The translations under genes were made by a program, and so were the position numbers. Source: MED-G116 sp038147495 (GTDB lineage Bacteria; Pseudomonadota; Alphaproteobacteria; Puniceispirillales; Puniceispirillaceae). Taken from it: a stretch of DNA of 64,000 bases. Position 1 is the first letter of the stretch; the number at the start of each line of letters is the position of its first letter. Below are positions 8,929-18,311 of this stretch, one piece after another. The stretch covers positions 42,830-106,829 of the forward strand of contig JAYQTT010000009.1 of the NCBI GenBank assembly GCA_038147495.1. The letters are read 5' to 3'. The notes below the pieces were generated by a model. It made no database searches. It worked only from the letters and a program-made list of their open reading frames with translations, and was not told the DNA's origin.

Positions 8929-9535
8929 TTCCTATGCAAGCGACTCAATGATCCCCGGGCGTGCAGCACTTGCCAACCGCGCCGGTGTCTCAACAGCCTC
9001 GCCTGAAGACGGGCCAATCGGCCTGAAGGTCCGCGAAGTGGCGCATCTTGGCAAGCTCAACATCCGCTGCGGCAACTTCGCTGCTAAATCCATCAAGGCG
9101 AATACTGGCTGTGCCTTTCCACCGGACAACAACAAGGTCACTTCGGCCGGTGCCCGCCATGTTGTGTGGCTTGGTCCGGATGAATATTTACTGCTGTGTG
9201 AGGCCGGTCTGGAGTCTGAACTCAAACGCAAAATCACTGCCGAATTGGCCGGCCAGCATTTTGCGATAACCGATGTTACTGACTCGCTCTGTGCACTGCA
9301 GCTTGAAGGACCAAAGGTACGCGCCGTGCTTGCCAAAGGGTGTGCGCTTGATCTGCACCCAAGACAATTCACACCCGGCGATTGCGCGCAGACATTTCTG
9401 TCACATGCTGGCGTGACACTTGTCGCGATGGATGAGAATTGCTTCCTCGTGATCTGCCGGACCAGCTTCGCCCCTTACATGGTCGACTGGTTGCAGGATG
9501 CCGCAATGGAATATGGGTTCAGCCTGAAAAACTGA
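8921..9535 (+). CDS. soxG: Sarcosine oxidase subunit gamma
   Basis: Last subunit of heterotetrameric sarcosine oxidase, 204 aa. It has the weakly conserved gamma fold related to the aminomethyltransferase domain, with blocks VWLGPDEYLLL, AITDVTDSLCALQLEGP and CALDLHPRQFTPGDCAQT. It starts inside the end of soxA with an eight-base overlap. A strong bidirectional terminator follows 25 bases after the stop and closes the operon. Confidence 0.93.
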   Translation: MASSYASDSMIPGRAALANRAGVSTASPEDGPIGLKVREVAHLGKLNIRCGNFAAKSIKANTGCAFPPDNNKVTSAGARHVVWLGPDEYLLLCEAGLESELKRKITAELAGQHFAITDVTDSLCALQLEGPKVRAVLAKGCALDLHPRQFTPGDCAQTFLSHAGVTLVAMDENCFLVICRTSFAPYMVDWLQDAAMEYGFSLKN

Positions 9536-9559
9536 TCCATGCCGACATTTGGCTAAACA

Positions 9560-9592
9560 AAAGGCCCCGGACATCGCGTCCGGGGCCTTTTT
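9560..9592. terminator. Bidirectional terminator between soxG and mttB
   Basis: Perfect 13-bp stem AAAGGCCCCGGAC / GTCCGGGGCCTTT (9560-9572 and 9578-9590) with a five-base loop ATCGC and flanking A- and T-runs. It sits between two convergent genes (soxG plus, mttB-like minus) and can stop transcription from both sides. Confidence 0.92.
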
Positions 9593-9620
9593 CATACGGT
9601 AAAGCTTAGGTCACGAGCGC

Positions 9621-11180
9621 CTAGAAATCGGCGTCCGGAAGCTCTTCCTTCCGCTTTGCAATAAACGCCTGCAAAGCCTCATCGATCGCTGGATCAAGCG
9701 CTGGCGCTTCATAGGCGTCAAGCATTTCACGAACACGGCCACGGGCGCGAGCAGCGCTCTCTACACGACCTTCTGAAGACCATTGCTCAAACGTGTTGTT
9801 GTCAGCAAGCTCGGAGCGCCAGAAAGCACTCTCAAAATTTGCCTGTGTGTGGCTTGAGCCAAGGAAATGCTGCCCCGGGCCAGTTTCGCGCAGGGCATCC
9901 ATCGCCTGTCCATTTTCCGAGACATCGATTCCATCGACAAGATTCTGCATCATCGTCAGCTGGTCAGCATCCAACAACAGCTTGGCATAGTCGGCCACAA
10001 GACCACCTTCCATCCAACCTGCCGCGTGCAGAACAAAGTTCACGCCGCCCATCACCGTTGGCAAAATTGTGTTGGCCGATTCATAGGCGGCCTGCGCATC
10101 GGGTGTTTTTGACGCTGTAAGGGATCCGCCGGACCGGAACGGCACATTCAACCGGCGGGCCAGCTTTGCACATCCATACAGCACTTTTGCAGGTTCCGGT
10201 GTGCCAAAAGTCGGGGCGCCTGTTTGCATCGACATAGAGCTTGCAAAACTGCCAAAAATTACCGGTGCACCGGGGTTTACCGCCTGCGTAAAGGCAATCC
10301 CGCTCATCGCCTCGGCAAGCGTTTGGGTCAAAGTGCCAGCCACTGACACAGGTGACATCGCGCCTGCAAGAATGAAGGGGGCAGTGATCACAGCCTGATT
10401 GTTGCGCGCATAGACTTTCAACGCGCCAAGCATCATTTCATCCCATGTCATTGGCGAATTGGCGTTGATCAGGCTGACCGTCACGGTGTTGTTGGCGACA
10501 AAATCCTCACCAAACAGGATCTTTGACATGTCGACTGTGTCCTGCGCCCGCGATGGTGCCGTCACAGATCCCATATAGGGCTTGTCGGACAAACGCTGGT
10601 GCGAATAGATCATCTCAAGGTGACGCTTTGTCACCGGCAAATCGACTGGCTCGCAAACTGTACCGCCAGAGTGGTGAAAGCCGGGGTGCATGTAGACGAG
10701 TTTCACAAAATTGCGAAAATCCTCGATCGTGGCATAGCGGCGCTCACCATCAAGATCACAGACAAAAGGCGGGCCGTAAACTGGCGCGAAAACCGTCTTG
10801 TTACCGCCAATTTCAACCGAACGTTCCGGATTGCGGGCGTGCTGGGTGAAGCTTGACGGTGCGGTCGAACAAAGTTTACGGGCAAGTCCCCGTGGAAACC
10901 GCACTCTGGTGCCTTTGATGTCACAGCCCACATTGCGCAGGATATCCAGCGCTTCTGCATCATCGAGAAACTCGATGCCGATTTCCTCAAGAATGGTCTC
11001 GGCATTATATTCAATTAGTTCTGCCGCCTCATCGGTGAGGATATCAACCGGAGGGATATTACGCGTGATAAACGGCGCGCTGGCGCCTCGTGAACCGCCT
11101 GAGCGGGCCTGTCTGCGTGCATCACGACCACCACCGCGGCGAGACCGCCGCTCAACTGCTTCAGCTTCAGCCATTTCCAT
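9621..11180 (-). CDS. MttB-family (trimethylamine methyltransferase-like) protein, non-pyrrolysine
   Basis: 519-aa COG5598/MttB-family methyltransferase expected to move a methyl group from a methylated amine to a cob(I)alamin-bearing protein. Family blocks: ILEEIGIEFLDD near 64-75, PVYGPPFVCDLDGERRY, SDKPYMGSVTAPSRAQD and GGVNFVLHAAGWMEGG. The reading frame has no internal amber codon, so it belongs to the non-pyrrolysine branch that includes glycine betaine methyltransferase MtgB; TMA itself is therefore an unlikely substrate. Residues 11-32 form a basic Arg/Gly-rich tail (RRSRRGGGRD then ARRQ and GGSRG). It lies 23 bases downstream of the dimethylglycine dehydrogenase-like gene, implying a shared pathway. 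Glycine betaine is a plausible substrate, unproven. Confidence 0.88.
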   Translation of the reverse strand: MEMAEAEAVERRSRRGGGRDARRQARSGGSRGASAPFITRNIPPVDILTDEAAELIEYNAETILEEIGIEFLDDAEALDILRNVGCDIKGTRVRFPRGLARKLCSTAPSSFTQHARNPERSVEIGGNKTVFAPVYGPPFVCDLDGERRYATIEDFRNFVKLVYMHPGFHHSGGTVCEPVDLPVTKRHLEMIYSHQRLSDKPYMGSVTAPSRAQDTVDMSKILFGEDFVANNTVTVSLINANSPMTWDEMMLGALKVYARNNQAVITAPFILAGAMSPVSVAGTLTQTLAEAMSGIAFTQAVNPGAPVIFGSFASSMSMQTGAPTFGTPEPAKVLYGCAKLARRLNVPFRSGGSLTASKTPDAQAAYESANTILPTVMGGVNFVLHAAGWMEGGLVADYAKLLLDADQLTMMQNLVDGIDVSENGQAMDALRETGPGQHFLGSSHTQANFESAFWRSELADNNTFEQWSSEGRVESAARARGRVREMLDAYEAPALDPAIDEALQAFIAKRKEELPDADF

Positions 11181-11203
11181 GTCCTCCCTGTACGAACAGA
11201 ATT

Positions 11204-13642
11204 CTAGGCGCGCAACCGGTCATTTGCCGGGTCAAACGGTGACTCGGCAACAACCGTGGCACGCAGGCGCTGGTCAAGAATATCAATCATCAATTCAGTA
11301 CCTTCTTGCGCCAGATCAGGACGAACCATCGCAAGCGCCAGTGACTTTTCCAGCCGGAAGCCATAGCCACCGCTCGTCGCGCGGCCGACCACTTCGCCAT
11401 CCGGCGTTCTGATCGGGTTGCCACCAATGGCATCGGCATCGGTTGTGTCATGAACCTCAAGCGTCACCATCGTGTTCTGGAAACCTTTTTCCTGCCATTC
11501 GCTGAGCTTCTGCCGTCCTTTGAAATCACCCTTGTTGAGATGAACAAAGCGATCAAGCCCGCTTTCCAATGCCGCATATTCAATCGACAATTCCGTGCCG
11601 ACCAAGCGGTATGATTTCTCAAGGCGCATCGCGTCCATTGCCCGAATGCCAAAAGGCTTCAGGCCATGTTCCGCACCCGCTTCCATCAGCGCATCAAAAA
11701 TATGGTTCTGATATTCGATCGGGTGATGCAATTCCCAGCCAAGCTCGCCAACGAAATTCATCCTGAACGCCATCGCCGGTGCCAGTTTCACGTCAATCAG
11801 ACGGCTGGACAGCCATGGGAAGGCCTCATTGCTGAGATCGGCTCGGGTCAGTTTTTGCAGAATGTCACGCGCTTTCGGCCCGGCCAGAACAAGAACACCT
11901 ATCGAATTGGTGATGTTGTCATAGCGCACCGATCCGTCCTGCGGCATGTGCTTTTTGATCCAGTCATGATCAAGGCGTTGCGCCGCACCGGCCGAGACCA
12001 GATAGAAGCTGTCATCAGACTCACGCTGGATGGTAAATTCGGAATGCACGCCGCCGCGCTCTGTCAGTGCATGACACAGCGCCACACGCCCAACCTTTTT
12101 AGGCAGCTTATTCGCTACAAGATGATCGAGGAAGGCCTCTGCACCCGGTCCGGAAATGCGGCATTTTGCAAATGCTGACATGTCCAAAAGACCCGCGTTC
12201 TGATGCACATTCCGCACCTCTTCGCCAACTGGACCAAACCAGTTGGACCGGCGGAATGACCAGTGATCTTCCTGCGGCGTACCTTCAGGCGCGAACCAGT
12301 TGGCCCGCTCCCAGCCGAATTTCTGTCCAAACACCGCGCCAAGTGCTTTCAGACGATCATAGCAAGGCGCTGTCCGCAACGGGCGGGCGGCCTCTCTTTC
12401 TTCGTCCGGATAATGCGTGGTGAACACATTCTCATAGGCCTCTTCATTCTTGACCTTGAGATAGGATTCAGTGGTGTAGCTGCCATAGCGCCGGGGATCG
12501 ACACCAAGCATGTCAATTGTCGGCTCGCCCTCAACGATCCACTCGGCAAGCTGCCAGCCTGCACCGCCGGCGGCAGTGATGCCGAAGCTGTGGCCTTCAT
12601 TCAGCCAGAAATTAGGCAGATCCCATGCCGGACCGATGATCGGGTTGCCATCCGGTGTATAGGCGATTGCGCCATTATAGACTTTCTTCACACCCGACTC
12701 GCCAAAGGCCGGAACCCGCTGCATCGCAGACTCGATATGCGGCTCAAGACGCTCCAGATCTTCCTGAAACAGTTCATATTCCGAGTCATCGCTAGGTCCG
12801 TCAATGTAACAGGCAGGTGCACCTTTTTCATAAGGGCCAAGGATCAGGCCACCGGCCTCCTCGCGCATGTACCATTGTCCGTCAGAATCACGCAGAACGC
12901 CCATTTCCGGTTCGCCCTTGGCATGGCGCTCCTTGATCGCGTCATGCGCCTCGGTGACGATATATTGGTGCTCTACCGGAATCACCGGAATATTGAGCCC
13001 GACCATCTGGCCGGTTTTGCGAGCAAAGTTACCGGTACAGCTGACAACATGCTCACAGGTGATTTCACCTTTGTCCGTTGTCACCTTCCATTCACCGGAA
13101 GACGTGCGGCTAATGGCCGTCACGCTCGTATTTCGATATATCTCAGCGCCGCGATCACGCGCCCCGCGCGCCAGCGCCTGGGTCAAATCAGCAGGCTGAA
13201 TATAGCCATCACCCGGATGGCGGATGGCACCAATCAGACCATCAACATTACATAGCGGCCAGTAATGCTTGATTTCTTCAGGGCTCAGGAATTGCACGTC
13301 AACGCCGATGGTGCTGGCAACGCCGGCATATTGGCGATATTCATCCATACGATCACGCGTTGATGCCAGACGGATGTTAGAGACATTTCTGAACCCGACA
13401 TCCATGCCGGTTTCTTCTGCCAGCTCCTGATAAAATTTGACTGAATATTTATGAACCTGGCCAACCGAATAGGACATGTTGAACAGCGGCAACAATCCGG
13501 CGGCGTGCCATGTCGAACCCGATGTCAATTCCTTGCGTTCGACTAGAACAACGTCAGACCACCCTTTTTTTGCCAAATGATAAAGCGTGCTGACACCAAC
13601 AACGCCTCCACCAATTACCACTACGCGCGCATGGGTCTTCAT
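11204..13642 (-). CDS. Dimethylglycine/sarcosine dehydrogenase-like flavoprotein
   Basis: 812-aa FAD enzyme expected to oxidise an N-methyl group of dimethylglycine or sarcosine and hand the methylene to THF. The N-terminal FAD motif VVVIGGGVVGVSTLYHL is at residues 7-23. His46 in SGSTWHAAGL is the position that carries covalent FAD in dimethylglycine and sarcosine dehydrogenases. The C-terminal half is a GCV_T aminomethyltransferase domain (FVGELGWELHHP, FGIRAMDAMRLEKSYR). The start at 13642 (MKTHARVVV) is chosen over 13690 because GGGAG precedes it. The mttB-like gene follows in the same unit. Dimethylglycine is favoured over sarcosine since sarcosine oxidase is encoded nearby, but the sequence alone does not decide. 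Confidence 0.9.
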   Translation of the reverse strand: MKTHARVVVIGGGVVGVSTLYHLAKKGWSDVVLVERKELTSGSTWHAAGLLPLFNMSYSVGQVHKYSVKFYQELAEETGMDVGFRNVSNIRLASTRDRMDEYRQYAGVASTIGVDVQFLSPEEIKHYWPLCNVDGLIGAIRHPGDGYIQPADLTQALARGARDRGAEIYRNTSVTAISRTSSGEWKVTTDKGEITCEHVVSCTGNFARKTGQMVGLNIPVIPVEHQYIVTEAHDAIKERHAKGEPEMGVLRDSDGQWYMREEAGGLILGPYEKGAPACYIDGPSDDSEYELFQEDLERLEPHIESAMQRVPAFGESGVKKVYNGAIAYTPDGNPIIGPAWDLPNFWLNEGHSFGITAAGGAGWQLAEWIVEGEPTIDMLGVDPRRYGSYTTESYLKVKNEEAYENVFTTHYPDEEREAARPLRTAPCYDRLKALGAVFGQKFGWERANWFAPEGTPQEDHWSFRRSNWFGPVGEEVRNVHQNAGLLDMSAFAKCRISGPGAEAFLDHLVANKLPKKVGRVALCHALTERGGVHSEFTIQRESDDSFYLVSAGAAQRLDHDWIKKHMPQDGSVRYDNITNSIGVLVLAGPKARDILQKLTRADLSNEAFPWLSSRLIDVKLAPAMAFRMNFVGELGWELHHPIEYQNHIFDALMEAGAEHGLKPFGIRAMDAMRLEKSYRLVGTELSIEYAALESGLDRFVHLNKGDFKGRQKLSEWQEKGFQNTMVTLEVHDTTDADAIGGNPIRTPDGEVVGRATSGGYGFRLEKSLALAMVRPDLAQEGTELMIDILDQRLRATVVAESPFDPANDRLRA

Positions 13643-13783
13643 CTCACTGCACTCCCTGAAACGGTGGATCGCGGCACCAGCCAGCACCACCGGTCTGCCT
13701 GAAAATCTGGAAGCTCAGATTAATTAATTACTAAGAAGAAAGCGTCTGCCATGCGACTTTCTTTTGCCCAAAATAGGCTACAG

Positions 13784-13808
13784 GCGACATCACCCGAGGG
13801 TGACTCGC
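13784..13808 (-). other. Hairpin in the pdxH to dimethylglycine dehydrogenase gap
   Basis: Inverted repeat GCGA..TCACCC / GGGTGA..TCGC in the 205-base gap between pdxH and the dehydrogenase gene, both on the minus strand. A T-rich tract follows at a distance, so it may be a weak pdxH terminator. An AT-rich palindromic stretch (ATTAATTAAT) lies nearer the dehydrogenase gene, around 13718-13728, and could be part of its promoter or an operator. Confidence 0.4.
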
Positions 13809-13847
13809 GCTACCGGGCAAAAATAGGGATGTGGAAGCGCAAAACCC

Positions 13848-14438
13848 CTATGGGTTGAGGCGCTGTGGCCGCCATTCACCGTTACCATTGCGGGTGAATC
13901 GGAACCTGTCATGAAGGCGATGTTCGCCATCGGCCCAAAACTCAATTTCATCAGGCTGAATGCAGAATCCACCCCAATGCGGTGGGCGCGGCACATCTTC
14001 GGGATATTGCGCGTCTGTATTCGCAACGGCGGCCGCCAGCACCGCGCGACTTTCAAGGGGACGCGACTGCGCCGATGCCCAGGCACCGATCTGACTACCG
14101 CGACCGCGGGTTGCGAAATAGGCATCCGACTGCGCTGCCGGAACCTGTTTTACCGGACCCACAACGCGCACTTGCCGGCGCAGGCTCTTCCAATGCATGG
14201 TGAACGCCGCTTTACCGGTGGCCAGCAATTCAGATGATTTGCGGCTCTCATAATTTGTATAAAAAACAAATCCTTCAGGAGACCACTCTTTAAGGAGAAC
14301 GATCCGCACTGACGGCATACCATTGGCGTCAACGCTTGCCAGCGCTATCGCATCTGGATCATTGATCTCCGACTGTACGGCCTCGGCGTACCAGGCATCG
14401 AACAGGGCGAAAGGGTCAGTGCTTTGATCGAGTTCCAT
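13848..14438 (-). CDS. pdxH: Pyridoxine/pyridoxamine 5'-phosphate oxidase
   Basis: FMN enzyme producing pyridoxal 5'-phosphate, about 196 aa, cytoplasmic. Family blocks: DPFALFDAWYAEA at the N-terminus, ALASVDANGMPSVRIVLLK, FVFYTNYESRKSSEL, HWKSLRRQVRVVG, SQIGAWASAQSRPL, and a C-terminal HDRFRFTR followed by WRPQRLNP. The start at 14438 (MELDQST) has AGGAG six bases upstream and is preferred over 14453. The stop codon lies inside a small AACCC/GGGTT hairpin. Confidence 0.95.
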   Translation of the reverse strand: MELDQSTDPFALFDAWYAEAVQSEINDPDAIALASVDANGMPSVRIVLLKEWSPEGFVFYTNYESRKSSELLATGKAAFTMHWKSLRRQVRVVGPVKQVPAAQSDAYFATRGRGSQIGAWASAQSRPLESRAVLAAAVANTDAQYPEDVPRPPHWGGFCIQPDEIEFWADGEHRLHDRFRFTRNGNGEWRPQRLNP

Positions 14439-14681
14439 ATGTATCTCCTGCATATAACGGGCTTGGCGACCAAATCGTCATGACAACACCGTTATGCGAC
14501 CGAAGTGGGCATTGCAATGGCAAACCGCAATGGCCAAGCCGTCACAAAGGGGGATGAAAAAAAGCATAAGGTGCAGAATCATCAAAAAATTGCCGCAATT
14601 TGATATCAGTCTGGTAACCAGCAAAAAAGGCGTTGTCGTCACAAGTCACAGAAACCCGATATGAGACAGAGGCATCACACC

Positions 14682-15287
14682 ATGAACCTTGTAAACAGCA
14701 TCTTCAGCCGCAATTCAGGCACATCACGCTATGGACAGGTCAAAATTGCCATTTTCGGACTGGCCACCCTGTTGGTCGCCGCATCACCTGTGCAGATAGC
14801 AAACGCCGAAACACGCGTTGAAACCGTGATCGGAACGGTGACAAGTTCCAGCGCGATCATGAACAGCTATATCCGCAAGACACCAAAAGATGAACGTGTG
14901 TGCAGAACGCAGGATGTGCCAATCTACGGAGAAGCAAAAAGTGGCGAGTCTGATCTTGGCGCGATGATTGTTGGCGGCCTTATCGGATCGGCAATTGGCA
15001 ATAAATTGTCGGACAACAATGGCGCCGGTGCCGCTGGCACTGTGGCCGGGGCAATCCTTGGTCGCGAACATGCGAAGAAATCCCAAAAGGGTGAAATTAT
15101 CGGCTACAAACAGCAGAACATCTGTGAAACCCGCACCATCATGACAGAACAGACGGTCGAGGAAGTTGTCGGCTATCGCAACATGATCGAGGTGGATAAC
15201 AAAATCGTCAGCCTTGAGAGCGCCGCACCGCTGAGCCCAAATCAGCGGGTAGAGATCACCCGGCAGATCACCTATTCCTTGCGATAG
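14682..15287 (+). CDS. Secreted glycine-zipper (2TM) protein
   Basis: 201-aa envelope protein of unknown precise role. A signal peptide is visible (VKIAIFGLATLLVAASP then ANA-E cleavage). The mature part holds a glycine zipper GAMIVGGLIGSAIGNKLSDN and GAAGTVAGAILGRE, as in SlyB/Rick_17kDa-type proteins. A CRTQDVPIYGE segment and an NICETRT segment could form a disulfide. The start at 14682 has GAGG upstream and is preferred to 14661. There is no lipobox, so it is probably periplasmic or peripheral to the outer membrane. It stands alone, divergent from pdxH. Confidence 0.75.
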   Translation: MNLVNSIFSRNSGTSRYGQVKIAIFGLATLLVAASPVQIANAETRVETVIGTVTSSSAIMNSYIRKTPKDERVCRTQDVPIYGEAKSGESDLGAMIVGGLIGSAIGNKLSDNNGAGAAGTVAGAILGREHAKKSQKGEIIGYKQQNICETRTIMTEQTVEEVVGYRNMIEVDNKIVSLESAAPLSPNQRVEITRQITYSLR

Positions 15288-15440
15288 GGATTGATGGCGG
15301 CAGCCACGTCCGCCGGTAAAGGCCAATAAACCGCTCGCGAGGCAACCGTTTGCGAGGAACCAATACGTTGGGACAAACCCCTCACCGACAGCCGTTGCCA
15401 TAGCCACAAGATATTGCATGCCGTAATGCCATCGCATGAC

Positions 15441-15468
15441 TTGCTATGGCTGTGGGTAAATGTAAAAT
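15441..15468 (+). promoter_or_regulatory. Candidate sigma-70 promoter for fabI
   Basis: TTGCTA (15441-15446), a 16-base spacer, and TAAAAT (15463-15468), about 63 bases before the fabI start. Assigned by resemblance to the consensus only. Confidence 0.4.
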
Positions 15469-15531
15469 GGGCGGCGTGACATAATGTCTTGCCGCAACGG
15501 CATACACGAACGAAACAGGAAAGATTTCAGG

Positions 15532-16350
15532 ATGAGTGTTGAGACTTCGCAAGGTGTGATGGCTGGCAAAAAAGGGCTGGTGATGGGTGTGGCCAATGAC
15601 CGCTCGATTGCCTGGGGTATTGCGGCAAAGCTGGCCGAGCAAGGCGCCGATTTGGCGTTCACCTTTCAGGGTGAGGCCTTGCAGAAGCGGGTGACACCTC
15701 TGGCGGCATCGGTCAACAGTGACCTTGTGTTACCGTGCGATGTGACTGACGAGGACAGCGTCAACGCGGTTTTTGACACGCTGGCGGAAAAATGGGGAAA
15801 GCTTGATTTCCTGCTGCATGCCATTGCCTATTCCGACAAGGAAGAGCTCAAGGGCAAATATGTCGACACCAGCCGTGACAATTTCAAACGGACGATGGAC
15901 ATCTCGGTCTATTCCTTCACCCACCTTGCCCGCAAGGCAACGGCGATGATGAATGACGGCGGCTCGCTGTTGACTTTGACCTATTACGGTGCAGAGCGGG
16001 TGATGCCACATTACAATGTCATGGGCGTTGCCAAGGCCGCACTTGAGGCATCGATCCGCTATCTTGCGGTTGATCTTGGTGACCGCAACATCCGGGTCAA
16101 TGGCCTGTCTGCAGGCCCGATGAAAACATTGGCCGCATCCGGTATCGGAGATTTCCGCTATATTCTGAAATGGAACGAATATAACTCGCCGCTCAAACGC
16201 AATGTCACGCTGGATGATGTTGGCGGCGCCGGGCTGTATTTGTTGTCCGATCTGTCCTCTGGAGTGACCGGCGAGACGCATCATGTCGATTGCGGCTATC
16301 ATGTCGTCGGCATGAAGGCGGTCGACGCTCCTGACATCACAACTGTCTGA
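15532..16350 (+). CDS. fabI: Enoyl-[acyl-carrier-protein] reductase (NADH)
   Basis: Last step of fatty acid elongation, 272 aa, SDR fold. The N-terminal cofactor block is GVANDRSIAWGIAAKLAEQG (19-38). The catalytic Tyr161-x6-Lys168 is seen in YNVMGVAKAALEAS; DLSSGVTGETHHVDCGYH is the C-terminal family block. The start at 15532 (MSVETSQG) follows AGGAAAG; the upstream 15484 start would add a tail untypical of FabI. aroC begins one base after the stop, so both share a transcript. Confidence 0.96.
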   Translation: MSVETSQGVMAGKKGLVMGVANDRSIAWGIAAKLAEQGADLAFTFQGEALQKRVTPLAASVNSDLVLPCDVTDEDSVNAVFDTLAEKWGKLDFLLHAIAYSDKEELKGKYVDTSRDNFKRTMDISVYSFTHLARKATAMMNDGGSLLTLTYYGAERVMPHYNVMGVAKAALEASIRYLAVDLGDRNIRVNGLSAGPMKTLAASGIGDFRYILKWNEYNSPLKRNVTLDDVGGAGLYLLSDLSSGVTGETHHVDCGYHVVGMKAVDAPDITTV

Positions 16351-16351
16351 T

Positions 16352-17440
16352 ATGGCTGATAATTCATTCGGAAAACTGTTCTCCTTTACCAGCTTCGGCG
16401 AAAGCCATGGCCCCGGTATTGGCTGTGTTGTAGACGGTGTCCCGCCGCGCCTCGCGCTCTCGGAAGCCATTATCCAGCCCTATCTTGACCGCCGCCGCCC
16501 CGGACAGAGCCGCTTTGTCACGCAACGCCAGGAAGATGATCAGGTTGAAATTCTATCTGGCGTCTTTGAGGGCCAGACGACCGGCACGCCTATTGGCCTG
16601 CTGATCCGGAACAAAGATCAACGATCCAAAGATTATGGTGACATTGCCCGGCAGTTTCGCCCCGGGCATGCCGATTTTACGTATCACGCCAAATATGGCA
16701 TCCGTGACTATCGCGGTGGTGGGCGCTCTTCGGCGCGTGAAACAGCTGTTCGGGTGGCCGCGGGCGCGATTGCCGACCAGTTCCTGAAAGCGGCGCTTGG
16801 CGAGGGCTATCGCGTGCGTGGTGGTGTGGTGCAGATTGGCCCGCACAAAATCAACCGTGACAATCTTGACTGGGACAATTGCGATAAAAATCCGTTCTTT
16901 TGTCCTGATGCCGAGGCGGCAGACGCATGGGAAACCTATCTCGATGAGGTGCGCAAAGAGGGATCGTCAGCAGGGGCGATTCTGGAAATCGTTGCCGATG
17001 GTATTCCTGCGGGCCTTGGCCAACCGGTCTATGGCAAACTTTCCACCGAAATCGCCGCCGCGATGATGAGCATCAATGCGGTCAAAGGTGTGGAGATTGG
17101 CGAGGGTTTCGCCCTTGCCGCCATGGATGGCCGCGAGGCGGGTGACGAAATGCGCGCCGGTCCGACATTCCTCGGCAATAATTCCGGCGGCATTCTTGGC
17201 GGCATCTCAACCGGCCAGCAGATCGTTGCGCGCGTGGCGATCAAGCCAACCTCATCGATCCTGACAAAGCGCCAGTCGATTGACGAAGACGGCAATGAAA
17301 TCGAATTGATGACAAAGGGCCGGCATGATCCATGCGTTGGGATCCGCGGCGTGCCTGTCGCCGAGGCAATGATGGCGCTGGTGCTTGCCGATCAACTTAT
17401 GCGCCACCACGCACAATGCGGGTTCACCCTCGCTGACTAG
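16352..17440 (+). CDS. aroC: Chorismate synthase
   Basis: Converts EPSP to chorismate using reduced FMN, 362 aa. Signature blocks: FTSFGESHGPGIGCVVDGVP at the N-terminus, RRPGQSRFVTQRQEDD, RDYRGGGRSSARETAVRVAA, and RHDPCVGIRGVPVAEAM toward the C-terminus. It is directly downstream of fabI. Its stop overlaps the stop of the convergent tlyA gene at the palindrome CTAG (17437-17440). Confidence 0.97.
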   Translation: MADNSFGKLFSFTSFGESHGPGIGCVVDGVPPRLALSEAIIQPYLDRRRPGQSRFVTQRQEDDQVEILSGVFEGQTTGTPIGLLIRNKDQRSKDYGDIARQFRPGHADFTYHAKYGIRDYRGGGRSSARETAVRVAAGAIADQFLKAALGEGYRVRGGVVQIGPHKINRDNLDWDNCDKNPFFCPDAEAADAWETYLDEVRKEGSSAGAILEIVADGIPAGLGQPVYGKLSTEIAAAMMSINAVKGVEIGEGFALAAMDGREAGDEMRAGPTFLGNNSGGILGGISTGQQIVARVAIKPTSSILTKRQSIDEDGNEIELMTKGRHDPCVGIRGVPVAEAMMALVLADQLMRHHAQCGFTLAD

Positions 17441-18225
17441 ACGTTTCTGGCGGCAATCAAAAATTCCTTATTTCCATCCGGGCCAGTAACCGGAGAGGCA
17501 ATTGTGCCGATGTGATGCCACCCCATGTCATCGCGCACCCATTTTTCGACCGCGGCGCATGCCTCGCTGTGCAATTCCGGATCGCGCACCACGCCGCCTT
17601 TGCCGACACGCCCACGGCCAACTTCGAATTGCGGCTTTATGAGTGCCAGCAGATGTGCCCGCGGCGGTGCCAGCGCCAATGCCGCAGGCAGAACTTTGGC
17701 AAGGCTGATAAAAGACGCATCGCAAACGATCACTTCAGGTGCCTGATCAAAACTGCCAGCGTCCAGATCCCGCGCATTAACGCCTTCCATAACCGTCACC
17801 CGCGGATCATCACGCAGCCTCGGATGAAGCTGGTCATGACCGACATCAACGGCAAAAACCCGGGCCGCGCCCCGTGACAGCAACACCTCGGTAAAGCCAC
17901 CTGTGCTGGCCCCCACATCGAGACAGACACAGTCTTTCGGGTTGATATCGGGAAAGGCCTCCAGCCCCCCAAGCAATTTGAGCGCACCGCGGCTGACCCA
18001 TGGCATGTCAGCACCGGTCAAGACAGGCGTTGCATCCAGCGGCAACATTCGCGATGGCTTTGACAAAACGTCACCGTCAACCGAAACAGCCCCATCAAGG
18101 ATCAACTGGCGGGCACGCGCTCTGGAACGCGCAAGTCCCTTCTCCACCAAAAGATGGTCGGCCCGCAACCGAGATATTCCGCCACTGTTTTCGTGATGTT
18201 GTTTTGTGGTCTTTTTGTCTGGCAT
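17437..18225 (-). CDS. tlyA: TlyA-family rRNA 2'-O-methyltransferase (hemolysin A type)
   Basis: S4-domain plus FtsJ-like methyltransferase, about 262 aa. The S4 domain is at about 20-80 (RADHLLVEKGLARSRARARQ). The SAM-binding motif CLDVGASTGGFTEVLLSRGA is near 90-110, followed by FAVDVGHDQLHPRL and EVIVCDASFISLAKVLP. Well-studied members 2'-O-methylate cytidines in rRNA; the hemolysin name is historical. The start at 18225 (MPDKKTT) follows GAAGG. The gene converges on aroC with a four-base overlap. Confidence 0.9.
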   Translation of the reverse strand: MPDKKTTKQHHENSGGISRLRADHLLVEKGLARSRARARQLILDGAVSVDGDVLSKPSRMLPLDATPVLTGADMPWVSRGALKLLGGLEAFPDINPKDCVCLDVGASTGGFTEVLLSRGAARVFAVDVGHDQLHPRLRDDPRVTVMEGVNARDLDAGSFDQAPEVIVCDASFISLAKVLPAALALAPPRAHLLALIKPQFEVGRGRVGKGGVVRDPELHSEACAAVEKWVRDDMGWHHIGTIASPVTGPDGNKEFLIAARNV

Positions 18226-18311
18226 GGCCTTCAAAAATCCATCACCGGTGGCTTTTCGTCCACCTGCGTCCGGAGGTATGGCATCAAACGCCGCAAAAAC
18301 ACAGCAATGCG

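Noticed and set aside
9621..11180. Pyrrolysine-containing MttB (true trimethylamine methyltransferase)
   Set aside because: The frame is complete without an internal TAG, and no pyl genes are seen in the window.
12263..13255. 330-codon open frame on the plus strand
   Set aside because: Antisense to the dimethylglycine dehydrogenase-like gene; no family motif or ribosome binding site, and codon pattern mirrors the real gene.
15730..16470. 246-codon open frame on the minus strand
   Set aside because: Antisense shadow of fabI and the start of aroC.
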